Positions 1-9,743 of a stretch of DNA of 56,028 nt are shown one piece after another; the first letter of the stretch is position 1; each line of letters opens with the position of its first letter. The translations under genes were made by a program, and so were the position numbers. The stretch covers positions 1 through 56,028 of the forward strand of contig JAJDWI010000130.1 in NCBI GenBank assembly GCA_022825665.1, read 5' to 3'. The notes beneath the pieces were generated by a model. It did no database searches. It had not been told where the DNA came from and was given only the letters and a program-made list of their open reading frames with translations. Source of the DNA: Candidatus Poribacteria bacterium (GTDB lineage: Bacteria > Poribacteria > WGA-4E > WGA-3G).

Positions 1-1
1 A

Positions 2-112
2 GCTTCTATGAGATGGGAGGAACAAGGGATCAACGCTGTGCTGAAATGGAAGTGTTTATATAAAAATAAAGATTGGAACAGCTATTGGTATCCAGATACA
101 AAAGCTGCATAA
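2..112 (+). CDS. C-terminal fragment of a probable transposase (partial, 5' end outside window)
   Basis: An open frame enters from the left edge and ends at TAA 110-112, giving 36 residues. It holds MRWEEQGINAVLKWKCLY followed by a DW..YW pair. This resembles the extreme C-terminus of ISKra4-type transposases, where a MRW...A...LRA...G.WD.YW pattern is usual. The call rests only on that short tail, so it could be another gene's end. Nothing of the element's inverted repeat can be identified between it and the ferredoxin promoter. Confidence 0.4.
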   Translation, partial: ASMRWEEQGINAVLKWKCLYKNKDWNSYWYPDTKAA

Positions 113-165
113 TGTTCATGCAAAAAACTTTACACACCCGACAGAAAATTAACCCTGATAACAAT

Positions 166-194
166 TTGACATTATAGCTGTGGTATGATACAAT
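166..194 (+). promoter_or_regulatory. Sigma-70-type promoter for the ferredoxin gene
   Basis: TTGACA (166-171), a 17-base spacer and TACAAT (189-194) lie 24 bases before the start codon. A strong Shine-Dalgarno, AGGAGGAG at 203-210, follows. The leader would therefore be about 18 bases. Confidence 0.7.
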
Positions 195-218
195 AATATA
201 TCAGGAGGAGTAGTTGCT

Positions 219-677
219 ATGGCTTATTTTATTACGGAAGAATGCATCGGATGTATGGCATGTTTAACCAACTGTCCCGTGGATGCGATTACTGGAGACC
301 GTAATGTGCTACATATCATTGACCCAAGTATATGTATTGACTGTAGTGCGTGCGGAATGGTGTGTCCAGTAGAAGCAATACGAGACCAATTTGGAAAGGT
401 GTGCAAATTCATTCGACGTCCAACACATAGACCTATTGCAGTTATATATGAAGAACTGTGTTCAGGCTGCGATTTCTGCGTCCATATATGTCCGTGGGAT
501 TGTTTGGAACTATTAGACCCCGACACAGGTGAACACGCGGAAAGTTTCTTCGGTATATGTGAATTGGTCAAACCTAAAGATTGTGTCGGCTGCAAATTGT
601 GTGAAGAGGTATGCATCAAGGATGCTATCCGAGTTGAATCCCCTGTGTTATTAGAACTCGCTGAAGCCGCTGATTAA
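219..677 (+). CDS. Polyferredoxin with four [4Fe-4S] motifs
   Basis: This 152-residue soluble protein should carry electrons between low-potential redox enzymes. Four complete C-x2-C-x2-C-x3-C motifs are visible: C9/12/15/19, C39/42/45/49, C81/84/87/91 and C122/125/128/132. The first three are followed by Pro as in classical bacterial ferredoxins; the last has Ile instead. That is twice the usual two-cluster load. A well-spaced AGGAGGAG and a consensus promoter precede it, so it is probably well expressed. gmk begins 18 bases after its stop, so it may head the gmk-coaBC-rsmA unit. Plausible partners include the 2-oxoacid:ferredoxin oxidoreductase encoded at 24.8-27.9 kb, but that link is inference. 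Confidence 0.88.
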   Translation: MAYFITEECIGCMACLTNCPVDAITGDRNVLHIIDPSICIDCSACGMVCPVEAIRDQFGKVCKFIRRPTHRPIAVIYEELCSGCDFCVHICPWDCLELLDPDTGEHAESFFGICELVKPKDCVGCKLCEEVCIKDAIRVESPVLLELAEAAD

Positions 678-695
678 TTTATATACTTTACAAAA

Positions 696-1346
696 ATGGT
701 TTCCACTCCGTTCAATAACCACAATTTAGTCGTTGTCATATCCGGTCCATCTGGATGTGGAAAAAGCACTGTTGTAAAAACATTGTGTAAGTTAGATGAA
801 ACGCTACGACTCTCAATATCAGCAACTACACGCACACCGCGTCCTGGAGAAGTAGATGGGAAAAACTACCATTTTATGACACACACGCAATTTGAGAATC
901 AGATCAATGAGGATGTATTCTTAGAATGGGCAAAATACCGCGATAATTACTATGGAACACTTAAATCTGAAATCAACACATCGCAACAAGAAGGCAAAGA
1001 CACTATTTTGGAAATTGAGGTGAATGGTGCGTTACAGATAAAGAAACAAGACCTTACTCCTGCAAGATGCATATTGATTTTCTTGGTTCCAGCATCATTC
1101 GCAATATTAGAAAAAAGATTACGCAGCAGAAAAACCGAGTCAGAGATAGAACTCACAAATAGATTAGAAATCGCTAAAACAGAATTGAAGCAGATTAAAC
1201 ATTACAACTACTGTGTCATCAACCCACAAAATCAACATAAGAAAGCTGCTCATCAGATTCTGTCAATAATCACTGCGGAACGTTCCCGTATCAATCCTGA
1301 GTTGACTCCAGCTTTTGTGAAATCCTTTGGTATCCACAATAAATAG
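696..1346 (+). CDS. gmk: Guanylate kinase
   Basis: It converts GMP plus ATP to GDP in nucleotide metabolism. The 216 residues match the family length (about 200). The P-loop GPSGCGKST lies at the N-terminus, followed by the guanylate-binding signature SATTRTPRPGE and the downstream Y-H-F / F...F-L-E-W-A segment. The C-terminus carries a short extension. It is followed after 20 bases by coaBC, a neighbour arrangement common in many bacteria, although the omega-subunit gene often found between them is absent. Confidence 0.93.
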   Translation: MVSTPFNNHNLVVVISGPSGCGKSTVVKTLCKLDETLRLSISATTRTPRPGEVDGKNYHFMTHTQFENQINEDVFLEWAKYRDNYYGTLKSEINTSQQEGKDTILEIEVNGALQIKKQDLTPARCILIFLVPASFAILEKRLRSRKTESEIELTNRLEIAKTELKQIKHYNYCVINPQNQHKKAAHQILSIITAERSRINPELTPAFVKSFGIHNK

Positions 1347-1365
1347 GATTATTATCCCTGATCCC

Positions 1366-2565
1366 ATGGAACTTAAGAACCGAACCATTCTATTAGGTGT
1401 AACAGGTGGAATTGCAATCCATAAATCGCTTGATTATGCCAGTCAACTTGTTAAATTGGGTGCGTCTGTTCATGTCATTATGACAGAAAACGCCACACGG
1501 TTGATAAATCCGTTACAATTTCAAGTCCTATCACGGAATTCCGTGCTGCTTGACCTATTTGAGACAGGAGAACTTTGGAAACCCCCGCATATTGATTTGG
1601 CTGACCAAGCCGACCTTCTAAGCATTGTCCCTGCCACCGCTAACATACTTGGAAAGATAGCAAACGGTATTGCAGATGATGCACTTTCTACAGTCGCAGT
1701 TTCTGTTCATTGTCCCATTCTCGTAGCAGCCGCTATGAATGGACACATGTATAAAAACCCTTTTGTTCAACAAAATATAGCAAAACTCAGTAAAGTCGGG
1801 ATTGAATTCGTTGAACCTGCAAGTGGGGATCTTGCCTGTGGATATGAAGGCATTGGTCGATTGAGTCCAGTAGAGACCATTCTGCAACGCACCAGACAGA
1901 TACTTACAAATGACCCAGACTTGAAAGGAAAAAGAATACTTGTTACTGCAGGAGCAACACGGGAATACATTGATCCAGTTAGATTCATTACAAACGGTTC
2001 AAGCGGTAAGATGGGATATGCGATTGCAGAAGCAGCTGCACGTAGAGGAGCAACTGTCCATTTAATCAGTGGTCATACATCTGTTCCTTCCCCACAAGGT
2101 ATTGATATATATCATGTTGACACAACACAGGAAATGCATGAGATGGTATTAGATAAATTCAAGGATACCGATATTGCTGTGATGGCTGCTGCACCAACCG
2201 ATTTTCGTCCTGCTGAATATACACACCATAAGATCAAGAAACAAAAAGATAAGTTGACACTCGCTTTAGAAAAGACTCCAGACACAGCACAAACACTCGG
2301 TAAAACAAAAACAGATCAGATAACCGTTTGTTTCGCTGCAGAAACGAACGATGTGCTTGAAAACGCGAAAGAAAAGCTAATTCGTAAAAACTGTGACCTA
2401 ATAGTTGCAAATGACCTTCTTGCTGAAGGTGCTGGGTTTTCTGAAGATACAAATATTGTCACGATATTAGATAAAGCAGGAAATTGTCAGCAACTCCCCC
2501 TCTTATCCAAGTATGAAGTAGCAAATGCAATCTTCGACCAAGTTGTGAAGTTGATAAAAAAATAG
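1366..2565 (+). CDS. coaBC: Bifunctional phosphopantothenoylcysteine decarboxylase / phosphopantothenate-cysteine ligase
   Basis: This enzyme adds cysteine to 4'-phosphopantothenate and decarboxylates the product to 4'-phosphopantetheine in coenzyme A synthesis. The N-terminal flavoprotein half shows LGVTGGIA and the HID and AAAMN catalytic segments ([13 protein letters not shown]). The C-terminal ligase half begins near [19 protein letters not shown] and includes [10 protein letters not shown] and the AAPTDFRP motif. The ATG at 1366 gives 399 residues, close to the E. coli enzyme. An in-frame TTG at 1327 would add 13 residues and overlap gmk; I prefer the ATG because conserved sequence begins directly after it. 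Confidence 0.92.
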   Translation: MELKNRTILLGVTGGIAIHKSLDYASQLVKLGASVHVIMTENATRLINPLQFQVLSRNSVLLDLFETGELWKPPHIDLADQADLLSIVPATANILGKIANGIADDALSTVAVSVHCPILVAAAMNGHMYKNPFVQQNIAKLSKVGIEFVEPASGDLACGYEGIGRLSPVETILQRTRQILTNDPDLKGKRILVTAGATREYIDPVRFITNGSSGKMGYAIAEAAARRGATVHLISGHTSVPSPQGIDIYHVDTTQEMHEMVLDKFKDTDIAVMAAAPTDFRPAEYTHHKIKKQKDKLTLALEKTPDTAQTLGKTKTDQITVCFAAETNDVLENAKEKLIRKNCDLIVANDLLAEGAGFSEDTNIVTILDKAGNCQQLPLLSKYEVANAIFDQVVKLIKK

Positions 2566-2590
2566 CACCTACCTAAGACAAACACAGTGT

Positions 2591-3514
2591 ATGGTCGAAC
2601 CTATTCACCTACAGTTATCTGTTTTGATGGTTTGTAATCCTATGCTGAGTTATATGAACAATATAAACCGTGAACGAATGACCCTTCTGCAACAAGCAAA
2701 AACATTCCTTAGAGAAAACCGCATACATCCCAAAAAACAGTTAGGTCAACACTTCCTCATCAATCCTGATGTATTGAATCTGATTGTTGAAGCAGGAGAA
2801 GTTACAAAAAGCGATACAGTCATTGAAATCGGTGCTGGTCTCGGTTGCCTTACAGAGGCACTTGCTGAACATGCTAACACAACCATAGCCGTTGAAGTGG
2901 ATCAAATTTTATATAAAGCGTTGAAAAACATTTTTGGTGATAATGATAATATAGAGGTTCTTCATGCTGATATTCTTGAGTTGGAATTCTCTTCTCTCAT
3001 TCCGCAGGGGACGAAACCAAAGGTAATTGCGAATCTTCCTTACGGTATTACAACTCCAATATTGTGGAAACTACTAAAGTGCAGTGGTCAACTTAGTCAA
3101 TGTATATTAATGATGCAGTGGGAGGTAGCGGAACGGATTGTGGCTGAACCTGGTGGGAAGGAATACGGAGCATTAACAATCGGTATATCTTACTATGCGG
3201 ATTCAAGTCTAATAGCGAGACTGTCTCCAGAAAACTTTTATCCATCTCCAAAAGTTGATTCCGCTATACTGAAGCTAACGGTACGAGATAATCCGAGAGT
3301 TGAAGTTGACGATGAAACATACTTTTTCAGAGTTGTTAGGGAGGCGTTTCGAGGTAGGCGGAAAATGCTAAAAAATTCGTTAAGTAGATTCGCATCATCA
3401 GACATACTTTCTGCTGCACTCAGTGACTTGAATATTGCCCCACAAAGACGGGCAGAAACTTTAGATATTGAAGAATTTGCTGCTTTAGCAAACCTGTTAC
3501 AAACGTATGTCTAA
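2591..3514 (+). CDS. rsmA: 16S rRNA (adenine(1518)-N6/adenine(1519)-N6)-dimethyltransferase
   Basis: RsmA (KsgA) dimethylates two adjacent adenines in the 3' hairpin of 16S rRNA during small-subunit maturation. Visible signatures are KKQLGQHFLIN, the SAM-binding VIEIGAGLGCLTEAL, the catalytic NLPYGITTPI and the late FYPSPKVDSAIL. Conserved sequence starts around residue 42, so the first 20-30 residues may be untranslated; in-frame ATGs at 2654 and 2678 are good alternatives and none has a clear ribosome site. Its 3' end overlaps the convergent lipoprotein gene by 18 bases. Confidence 0.92.
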   Translation: MVEPIHLQLSVLMVCNPMLSYMNNINRERMTLLQQAKTFLRENRIHPKKQLGQHFLINPDVLNLIVEAGEVTKSDTVIEIGAGLGCLTEALAEHANTTIAVEVDQILYKALKNIFGDNDNIEVLHADILELEFSSLIPQGTKPKVIANLPYGITTPILWKLLKCSGQLSQCILMMQWEVAERIVAEPGGKEYGALTIGISYYADSSLIARLSPENFYPSPKVDSAILKLTVRDNPRVEVDDETYFFRVVREAFRGRRKMLKNSLSRFASSDILSAALSDLNIAPQRRAETLDIEEFAALANLLQTYV

Positions 3515-4537
3515 ATTCAACAGCTGCCAGTAGACAATTTTCCAGTCGGTTTCTTCACGGCGAAATTCAAAAATACACTTCGCTTCAATTTGTCTCAATG
3601 CTTTATCATCTGCCCTTTCTGAGTCTACATCCAATAGTAATTCAATTGATGCTTTTCTTGCATGCGTGATGTCCCAATTTCTATCCTTAAAGGCAAACTG
3701 TAACCAGGAATAAGTCTCAAAAACGTTTGTAAATGTTGGGAGTATTTCATCATAGTTTTGGGGTACGTCACCTGAAAGAACACCGAGCAATGTTACAGGG
3801 TCGTTAGATGCAGCATAGGTTTCAGAAAAGAGTGCTTGAATTGCGGGTAGGTTCTCAAAATCCAATGACTCAATCAGATCAGAAAAGGTCTCAAGAAGCG
3901 AGTTGAGTTCTTCCTCAGAATCATTAATCGGTATTATTTCTATATTTAAAACCAACCGTTCTTTATCAAGTGTGAAAGTATCTGTGTAGGTTTGATACAG
4001 AGGGTCTTCAACTGTGAGTTCATGTTCTTCAACATAAGGTATATCTAAGAATGTGAAGATACCATCCACTTCTGTTTTGACTTCAGTACCTAATATACTT
4101 ACCACAGCACCAGGAATTGGTTTATTCGTACTTGCATCAGTAACGGAACCTGAAACGGTCCCAGTAAGTGGGGACAAAGACACATTAACGATCACTTCGT
4201 CTTTATTCAGCGAAAATGTATTACTATAATTTTCATATCGTGGATCTTCAACAGTAATCGTAAGTGAATCTGCATACGGAATATCGGTAAAAGTATAAGT
4301 TCCATCCGCTCCTGTTGTATATTCCTTATCCAGTAAGGTAACTACTGCCCCAGGAATTGGTTTATTTGAAATAGAATCTGTAAGCGTGCCTGAGACCGTA
4401 CCAGACAAATCGGATCCTGGCGTGACAGGTTGTGAAGGATCTTTATCGTCAAGTTCGTCACCTGCTCCACAACCAAACAATACGACTAATCCGACAACTA
4501 AGCAAAGGAAACGGTAATTAGATAGAAATATTTGCAT
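3497..4537 (-). CDS. Lipoprotein with two carboxypeptidase-regulatory-like domains
   Basis: The protein has a lipoprotein signal ending in a lipobox (VVLFGC), so the mature protein probably begins at Cys-23 and is membrane-anchored. Two tandem modules of about 75 residues follow, each with the pattern GTVSG.(L/V)TD..(S/T)NKPIPGAVV and an internal DG.(Y/F)TF.DIPY. This is the beta-sandwich fold called CarboxypepD_reg-like. The last 130 residues look alpha/beta, ending FRREETDWKIVYWQLLN, and may be an NTF2-like domain. No catalytic motif is visible. It converges with rsmA and is divergent from rpmB, with only about 80 bases between the two starts. Confidence 0.75.
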   Translation of the reverse strand: MQIFLSNYRFLCLVVGLVVLFGCGAGDELDDKDPSQPVTPGSDLSGTVSGTLTDSISNKPIPGAVVTLLDKEYTTGADGTYTFTDIPYADSLTITVEDPRYENYSNTFSLNKDEVIVNVSLSPLTGTVSGSVTDASTNKPIPGAVVSILGTEVKTEVDGIFTFLDIPYVEEHELTVEDPLYQTYTDTFTLDKERLVLNIEIIPINDSEEELNSLLETFSDLIESLDFENLPAIQALFSETYAASNDPVTLLGVLSGDVPQNYDEILPTFTNVFETYSWLQFAFKDRNWDITHARKASIELLLDVDSERADDKALRQIEAKCIFEFRREETDWKIVYWQLLNLDIRL

Positions 4538-4619
4538 TTGCGCTCCAAATGTAGTATTCTTTAAGCAATAAGTTAAGACTGAACATCCAAATCTATTCGT
4601 ATTTAAGGAGGTGTTAATT

Positions 4620-4832
4620 ATGGCTCGTATGTGTACTATATGTGGTAAGAAACCGAGAACAGGTCATCAAATAAGTCCATCATTCCGTCATACAAAACGT
4701 CGTTGGCTGCCAAATCTTCAACGTGTTAGGGCTATGACAGAAGACGGTCCAAGGCGAATTCGTGTTTGCACATCGTGCATCCGTAACGGAAAAGTTACTA
4801 AAGTCATTTCAGGTATGTCGTCCGTGGAATAA
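4620..4832 (+). CDS. rpmB: Large ribosomal subunit protein bL28 (zinc-binding form)
   Basis: This 70-residue basic protein begins MARMCTICGKKPRTG and contains SPSFRHTKRRWLPNLQ, the bL28 signature. Two CxxC pairs (MCTIC and VCTSC) mark the zinc-binding form of the protein. A GTG nine bases upstream is in frame but lies inside the strong Shine-Dalgarno AAGGAGGTG (4605-4613), so the ATG at 4620 is the start. It stands alone and its end is three bases from the end of the convergent rel gene. Confidence 0.95.
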   Translation: MARMCTICGKKPRTGHQISPSFRHTKRRWLPNLQRVRAMTEDGPRRIRVCTSCIRNGKVTKVISGMSSVE

Positions 4833-4835
4833 AAC

Positions 4836-6968
4836 TTACATTTTTCGGACGACTCTCTCAACTCCCTTTAATCCTCTGATTGCCTCCATTACCTCCCTCA
4901 ATTGTTCTATCCCCGTTACATCCAATGTGAAATAATCAGCAGCAGTATCGTCTATCCTTGTAACCGTTGAAGCCTTGAAATTCCCCTCTCGAATATTGAC
5001 TTGGAATCTTGCGATTGCAGCTGTTATCTCCTTGAGCATCCCAGGTTTGTCGTGGCATTCAACAAATATTTGTGCGGGATAGATAACACCTTCTTCTGCA
5101 ACCATATTCAATGAAACGAATCTTTCCGGTTCATCAAGTAATCGTGCACAACCGGTCCTATGTACGGAAACACCACGTCCTCGTGTCAAATATCCTACGA
5201 TGTCGTCTCCAGGTATAGGATTACAACATTTCATAACTCGGACCATACCTAAGTCAATCCCATTTTCAAGTTGTATTGCAGAATCTGTGCGTTCGGGTTT
5301 AGGCTTTTCCTGCTCAACTTTGATTTTTTCTGGTTTCAATCGGTTTATGATCTGTGTAGCAGATTCGTTCCCATTCCCAATTCTAATAAATAGTTCGTCA
5401 ACACTCTCAAGACCGAGTTGTTTAGCTATTTCAAGAAGTTTCGGCGATTTCAAATAATCATTTGCATTCAGATAGGAAAGTTGAAGTTCCCACTTAAGGA
5501 AAGTCTTACCAAGTTCAAGGGCATCCGCTCTGTCTTTATCACGGAACCAGTGTCGTATTTTGCTCCGAGCGTTTGCTGTTTTCACTATACGCACCCATCC
5601 TCTACTTGGTGTGCTTTTTGGGTTGGTTAAAATACGCACACGATCACCGTTTTGGAGAGGTTCTCGTATAGGCGTAAGAACATTGTTTACCTCTGCACCA
5701 CAACATGTATTACCAATGTCGGTATGGATTTTGTATGCAAAGTCAATCGCAGTTGAGCCTACAGGTAGCGCATGTATATCACCTTTCGGGGTAAATACGT
5801 AGACCTCATCCTGAAATAGTTCCAATTTCATAGATTCAATGAATCTACCTGGAACTTCAGGTGTATCCTGAATGTCGTTAAGCATCTCTTTGTAATTTGC
5901 ATAGATGGATAGTGCTTCTTTAGTCGTTGGAATGCCTTCCTTATAGCTCCAATGTGCTGCAATACCGTTTTCTGCAACCTGATGCATCTCATTGCTTCTA
6001 ATCTGAATCTCAATTGGTTTTCCATCATCTAAAATAGTGGTATGGAGGGATTGATATCCATTCTTTTTTGGTTGTCCAATCCAATCGCGTACACGATCAG
6101 GCAAATAACTCCATCGTAGATGTAATACTCCAAGTGCACTATAGCAACTCCAATCATCTTCAACAAGTACACGTAATCCAACTAAATCGCATATATCTTT
6201 GAATGGAGTGCCTTTCTGATGCATTTTCTGGTAGATACTATAAATATGCTTGGTTCTTCCCCTAACGACTGCTCTGATACCATGCTTTTTAAACTCAGCT
6301 TGTATGGTGGCTTCCATTTTTTTGCAGTATGCTTGTCGTTCTTCAAGTTTTTCGTTGAGTAGGTCAGCGATTTCTCTATATGCTTCAGGAAAGAGGTATT
6401 TGAATGACAAGTCTTCTAAACGACTCATCATTGACCATATACCAAGTCGGTGGGCGATAGGAGCGTAAATTTCCAAGGTCTCTTTGGAAATTCGTTGTTG
6501 CTGTTCAGTGGATAAATAATCAAGAGTCTCCATATTGTGGAGACGGTCTGCAAGTTTAATCAGGATGACACGCATATCTTCGGCAGTTGCTAATAACAAT
6601 TTTCTGTATGTTTCAGCTTGTCGTTTACGATGACTACCGCTAAATTTATATCTCCCAATTTTGGTCACGCCTTCAACTAAGTTAGTGATGTTATTGCCAA
6701 ACTTTATCTCCATCTCATCGCGCGTGATACCAGTATCTTCTAATACATCGTGCATTAACCCTGCACAGATCGTATCCATATCTAAACGCAGTTGTGCGAG
6801 TATTTCTGCTGTCCTAACACAATGCATAAAATAGGGGTCACCGGATTTTCGCAGCTGTTTCCTATGTGCGTTCTCAGCAAAACTGTAACACGTTCTGAGA
6901 AAATCAAAATCGGTTTCTTCCTCAGGATTATTCTTCTGAATTTTATTGATTAGGGATTCCACACTCAT
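4836..6968 (-). CDS. rel: Bifunctional (p)ppGpp synthetase/hydrolase (RelA/SpoT homologue)
   Basis: The enzyme makes and degrades the stringent-response alarmone (p)ppGpp. The 710 residues show the full long-RSH layout. The N-terminal HD hydrolase has H49, HD at 73-74, ED at 77-78 and D141/N145, all present, so hydrolysis should be intact. The synthetase domain has RTKHIYSIYQKM, DLVGLRVLV, RVRD (292-295, the RxKD-type charge pattern of bifunctional enzymes) and YQSLHT (305-310). A TGS domain (VFTPKGDIHALPVGSTAIDF) and a C-terminal ACT domain (HDKPGMLKEITAAI) follow. Its start lies inside the end of recJ (26-base overlap), so the two are probably translated as a unit. Confidence 0.95.
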   Translation of the reverse strand: MSVESLINKIQKNNPEEETDFDFLRTCYSFAENAHRKQLRKSGDPYFMHCVRTAEILAQLRLDMDTICAGLMHDVLEDTGITRDEMEIKFGNNITNLVEGVTKIGRYKFSGSHRKRQAETYRKLLLATAEDMRVILIKLADRLHNMETLDYLSTEQQQRISKETLEIYAPIAHRLGIWSMMSRLEDLSFKYLFPEAYREIADLLNEKLEERQAYCKKMEATIQAEFKKHGIRAVVRGRTKHIYSIYQKMHQKGTPFKDICDLVGLRVLVEDDWSCYSALGVLHLRWSYLPDRVRDWIGQPKKNGYQSLHTTILDDGKPIEIQIRSNEMHQVAENGIAAHWSYKEGIPTTKEALSIYANYKEMLNDIQDTPEVPGRFIESMKLELFQDEVYVFTPKGDIHALPVGSTAIDFAYKIHTDIGNTCCGAEVNNVLTPIREPLQNGDRVRILTNPKSTPSRGWVRIVKTANARSKIRHWFRDKDRADALELGKTFLKWELQLSYLNANDYLKSPKLLEIAKQLGLESVDELFIRIGNGNESATQIINRLKPEKIKVEQEKPKPERTDSAIQLENGIDLGMVRVMKCCNPIPGDDIVGYLTRGRGVSVHRTGCARLLDEPERFVSLNMVAEEGVIYPAQIFVECHDKPGMLKEITAAIARFQVNIREGNFKASTVTRIDDTAADYFTLDVTGIEQLREVMEAIRGLKGVERVVRKM

Positions 6969-9501
6969 TTATTATGCGCTCCCAAATTTGTTTGCTGTTA
7001 CTTACAAGTTGAAAATTCATAAACTCCTGACTTTCCAGTTTCAACCATTCACATCTCTGATAGGTTTTTGACATTTTTAAATCTTGTTTTTCATTTTGAA
7101 TCAACTTTATATGTTGTCTTTCATTGTTTGATTTTCTTTGGATGAAACCTAATTCCTCAAATATGGATAGTCGTGTTTCTACCTCTTCAACGGAATAATC
7201 CTCAAACCTATTATTTAATTTGTCAAGGTTTGTAAAATCGTTGTCCTTGTTTTCATCCAGTTTTTTGTAAAACGAAGCGAGTGCATCTCTATCAGGATAC
7301 ATATTATCTACACATTCTCGCAACAGCTGCACATCAGATTCCGTGTTGTATAAAAGATAAATTAAGGTAGAATTTTGTGTGTAAGATATTGGTTTACATC
7401 GCGTAAAAAATACATCTGATTGAACCGTCAGATGACAAAATACAACATAATTGATAACTGGAACGGATTCTAATGCAGTTTCAGAAAACTCGTCTGAGGA
7501 AACAATTCCTATGTATTCACCATTCTTGACTTTCTTTAATAACTCAATCTCCTCTGCTTGTGTTGTTGTATCATCATGTCTACCGAGGAGGGATGCTTTA
7601 TCAGCAATTACACTTGTTAGTAATTGGTTTATCTTCTGAGGGTTCTGTACATATATTATACACCCTTTGTTTTTCTTGAGCAAACCTAATAGGATATCTT
7701 TTTTATTTTCATTACGATAATCTACAACTTTACCAATAGATGGTGTGTCAATTGGTGGAAACACAAAAAGATCTGGTTCTCGGTCATTTACACGAAATTC
7801 TTCAAGAGTCAACTGAACTGATTTCTTACCCTGAAAATCATTGATATGTGGTGAGAACGCTATGTCTAACGAGATGTTTTGCCGCTTAAGTGTTGTAATG
7901 TGTTGCGCTTTCCGCCATCCAACTGTGCGTAGTGATGTAGTTCCATCACCGACAAACATTGATATGTGTTGCTGATCTTTTCCCATCAAGGTCGGAGGTT
8001 TTTCTATTGTTAAATTTTTACTGACAAAACAAGGTGATGGATTTGACATTCCAAAAGGTTCAAGTAACTTGAACTGATTTAAGGTTTCTAACGTTAGGGA
8101 TGACAAATTTGTTTCAAAATCAAAGTCGAGTTTAGGTATCAAGTCAGTTTCAGTAAGGTGTTCACAAGCATATTTGTCAAAGGCGTTCTTAAATTTAGTG
8201 AGATTCTCTGTCTTAAGCGTGACTCCTGCTGCAGCCTTATGTCCACCATGTTTGATTAGTAGATTAGAGCAGCTGTTCAAACTATCAGCAAGATTCATTC
8301 CATCAATACTCCTACCCGAACCTGATGCTTCGTCACCATCAATTGTTAGCACAAAAACCGGACGGTAAAACTGCTCCTTCAAACGTGATGCAACAATCCC
8401 AACAACACCTTTTGCATGTTCACCCCAAGAATTACTTGCCACAACCAATCCTTTAGTTTTCTCAAAGTTATCATCTTTGTTGAGAAGTTCTATCGCTTTT
8501 TCTTGTATTTCATTCTCTATGTCTTTTCGATCTTGATTATATGAATCTAAATTCTGTGCAAGTTTCACTGCTAAAGCAGCTGAGTCAGTCGTCAAGAGTT
8601 CAACAACTGTTTTTGCAGTGTCCATACGTCCAGCTGCATTTAAACGAGGTCCCAAAACGAAGGATAGCGTATGTCCCATCAATGGTTTCCCATTATAATC
8701 TGCTACTTCACACAGTTTCTCTATACCGATACGTTGTTTCTTGTTGATTTCTACCAGTCCAAGTCTGCTTAACGTTCGATTTTCACCGGTGAGTGGGGCA
8801 ATGTCTACAACTGTACCTAACACGACGAGATCAAGCAGCGATGTCAAAAATGTTTTATCGTCAATCAAGCCTTGTGCTAATTTAAATGCTAATCCTACAC
8901 CTGCCAATTCAGGATACGGATATTCATTCCCGGTAACTTTAGGAGAAATGATAGCATAAGCAGGCGGAGGGTTAGTTTCTGGTGGTTGGTGGTGATCCGT
9001 AAGGATTACATCCATACTAAGTTCATTTGCCAGTTTAACTTCATCGATGGAAGTAATCCCGCAATCTACAGTAATCATCAATGTACATCCGTTGGATGCA
9101 ATCTTCTTTACTGCATCCATATTGAGACCATAACCTTCATCATAGCGATCTGGGATGTAGTATTCTACCGGATAATCAAGATAACGAAATGCGTTCACCA
9201 ATAGTGCGGTTGCTGTTGTACCGTCAGCATCATAATCCCCATAAATGTATATCTTTTCACCTATTTTTATTGCTTGTCGAATGCGTTCAACTGCTTTCTC
9301 CATATCTGCCATTTTAAATGGGGAGTGAAGGTCAGCATACTTCGGATGTAAATAGGTTTTTGCCTCATCAACGGATTTTATGCCGCGATTTACAAGAAGG
9401 CGCGCAATAAGAGATGGGATATTGAGTTCAGCAGCGAAGGTGAGACTCAATTCTATATCTGGGTCTTGATATTTCCATATCTTGGGTGGTAGGTTACTCA
9501 T
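6943..9501 (-). CDS. recJ: Single-stranded-DNA-specific exonuclease RecJ
   Basis: RecJ degrades single-stranded DNA 5' to 3' in recombination and mismatch repair. DHH-family motifs appear in order: IYGDYDADGTTAT, ITVDCG, ILTDHHQPP, a GTVVDIAPL segment, GPRLNAAGRM and the DHHA1 part with SGSGRS and HGGHKAAAG. At about 850 residues it is longer than the E. coli protein (577) and has a large extra C-terminal part, as in many Firmicutes-type RecJ proteins. The ATG at 9501 starts MSNLPPKIWKY, which fits the family; an ATG at 9537 would add 12 residues. It overlaps rel downstream. Confidence 0.93.
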   Translation of the reverse strand: MSNLPPKIWKYQDPDIELSLTFAAELNIPSLIARLLVNRGIKSVDEAKTYLHPKYADLHSPFKMADMEKAVERIRQAIKIGEKIYIYGDYDADGTTATALLVNAFRYLDYPVEYYIPDRYDEGYGLNMDAVKKIASNGCTLMITVDCGITSIDEVKLANELSMDVILTDHHQPPETNPPPAYAIISPKVTGNEYPYPELAGVGLAFKLAQGLIDDKTFLTSLLDLVVLGTVVDIAPLTGENRTLSRLGLVEINKKQRIGIEKLCEVADYNGKPLMGHTLSFVLGPRLNAAGRMDTAKTVVELLTTDSAALAVKLAQNLDSYNQDRKDIENEIQEKAIELLNKDDNFEKTKGLVVASNSWGEHAKGVVGIVASRLKEQFYRPVFVLTIDGDEASGSGRSIDGMNLADSLNSCSNLLIKHGGHKAAAGVTLKTENLTKFKNAFDKYACEHLTETDLIPKLDFDFETNLSSLTLETLNQFKLLEPFGMSNPSPCFVSKNLTIEKPPTLMGKDQQHISMFVGDGTTSLRTVGWRKAQHITTLKRQNISLDIAFSPHINDFQGKKSVQLTLEEFRVNDREPDLFVFPPIDTPSIGKVVDYRNENKKDILLGLLKKNKGCIIYVQNPQKINQLLTSVIADKASLLGRHDDTTTQAEEIELLKKVKNGEYIGIVSSDEFSETALESVPVINYVVFCHLTVQSDVFFTRCKPISYTQNSTLIYLLYNTESDVQLLRECVDNMYPDRDALASFYKKLDENKDNDFTNLDKLNNRFEDYSVEEVETRLSIFEELGFIQRKSNNERQHIKLIQNEKQDLKMSKTYQRCEWLKLESQEFMNFQLVSNSKQIWERIINECGIPNQ

Positions 9502-9743
9502 TATATTCAAATCTCTGTAATTTGCAATTTGTAACATACATAAGGATAATGTTTGTCAGTTTATATTGCAAACGCATATTTTCCTATAAATATAACATGA
9601 AATTGTTCATGTGTCAATACTGTTATTCTACCTTTCAAAATAGATGTTATCTTCAATCCAGTTGATACGCGGATTTTTTGTCTGACGGTTGTCCCGAACT
9701 ATAAGATTGGAAGATGTCCTATTATGAATTAAATTGCTTTGGA

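Noticed and set aside
1327-1365. TTG-initiated longer start for coaBC
   Set aside because: It overlaps gmk and adds residues outside the conserved flavoprotein fold; the ATG at 1366 fits the family.
4611-4619. GTG start for rpmB
   Set aside because: The GTG lies within the AAGGAGGTG ribosome-binding sequence.
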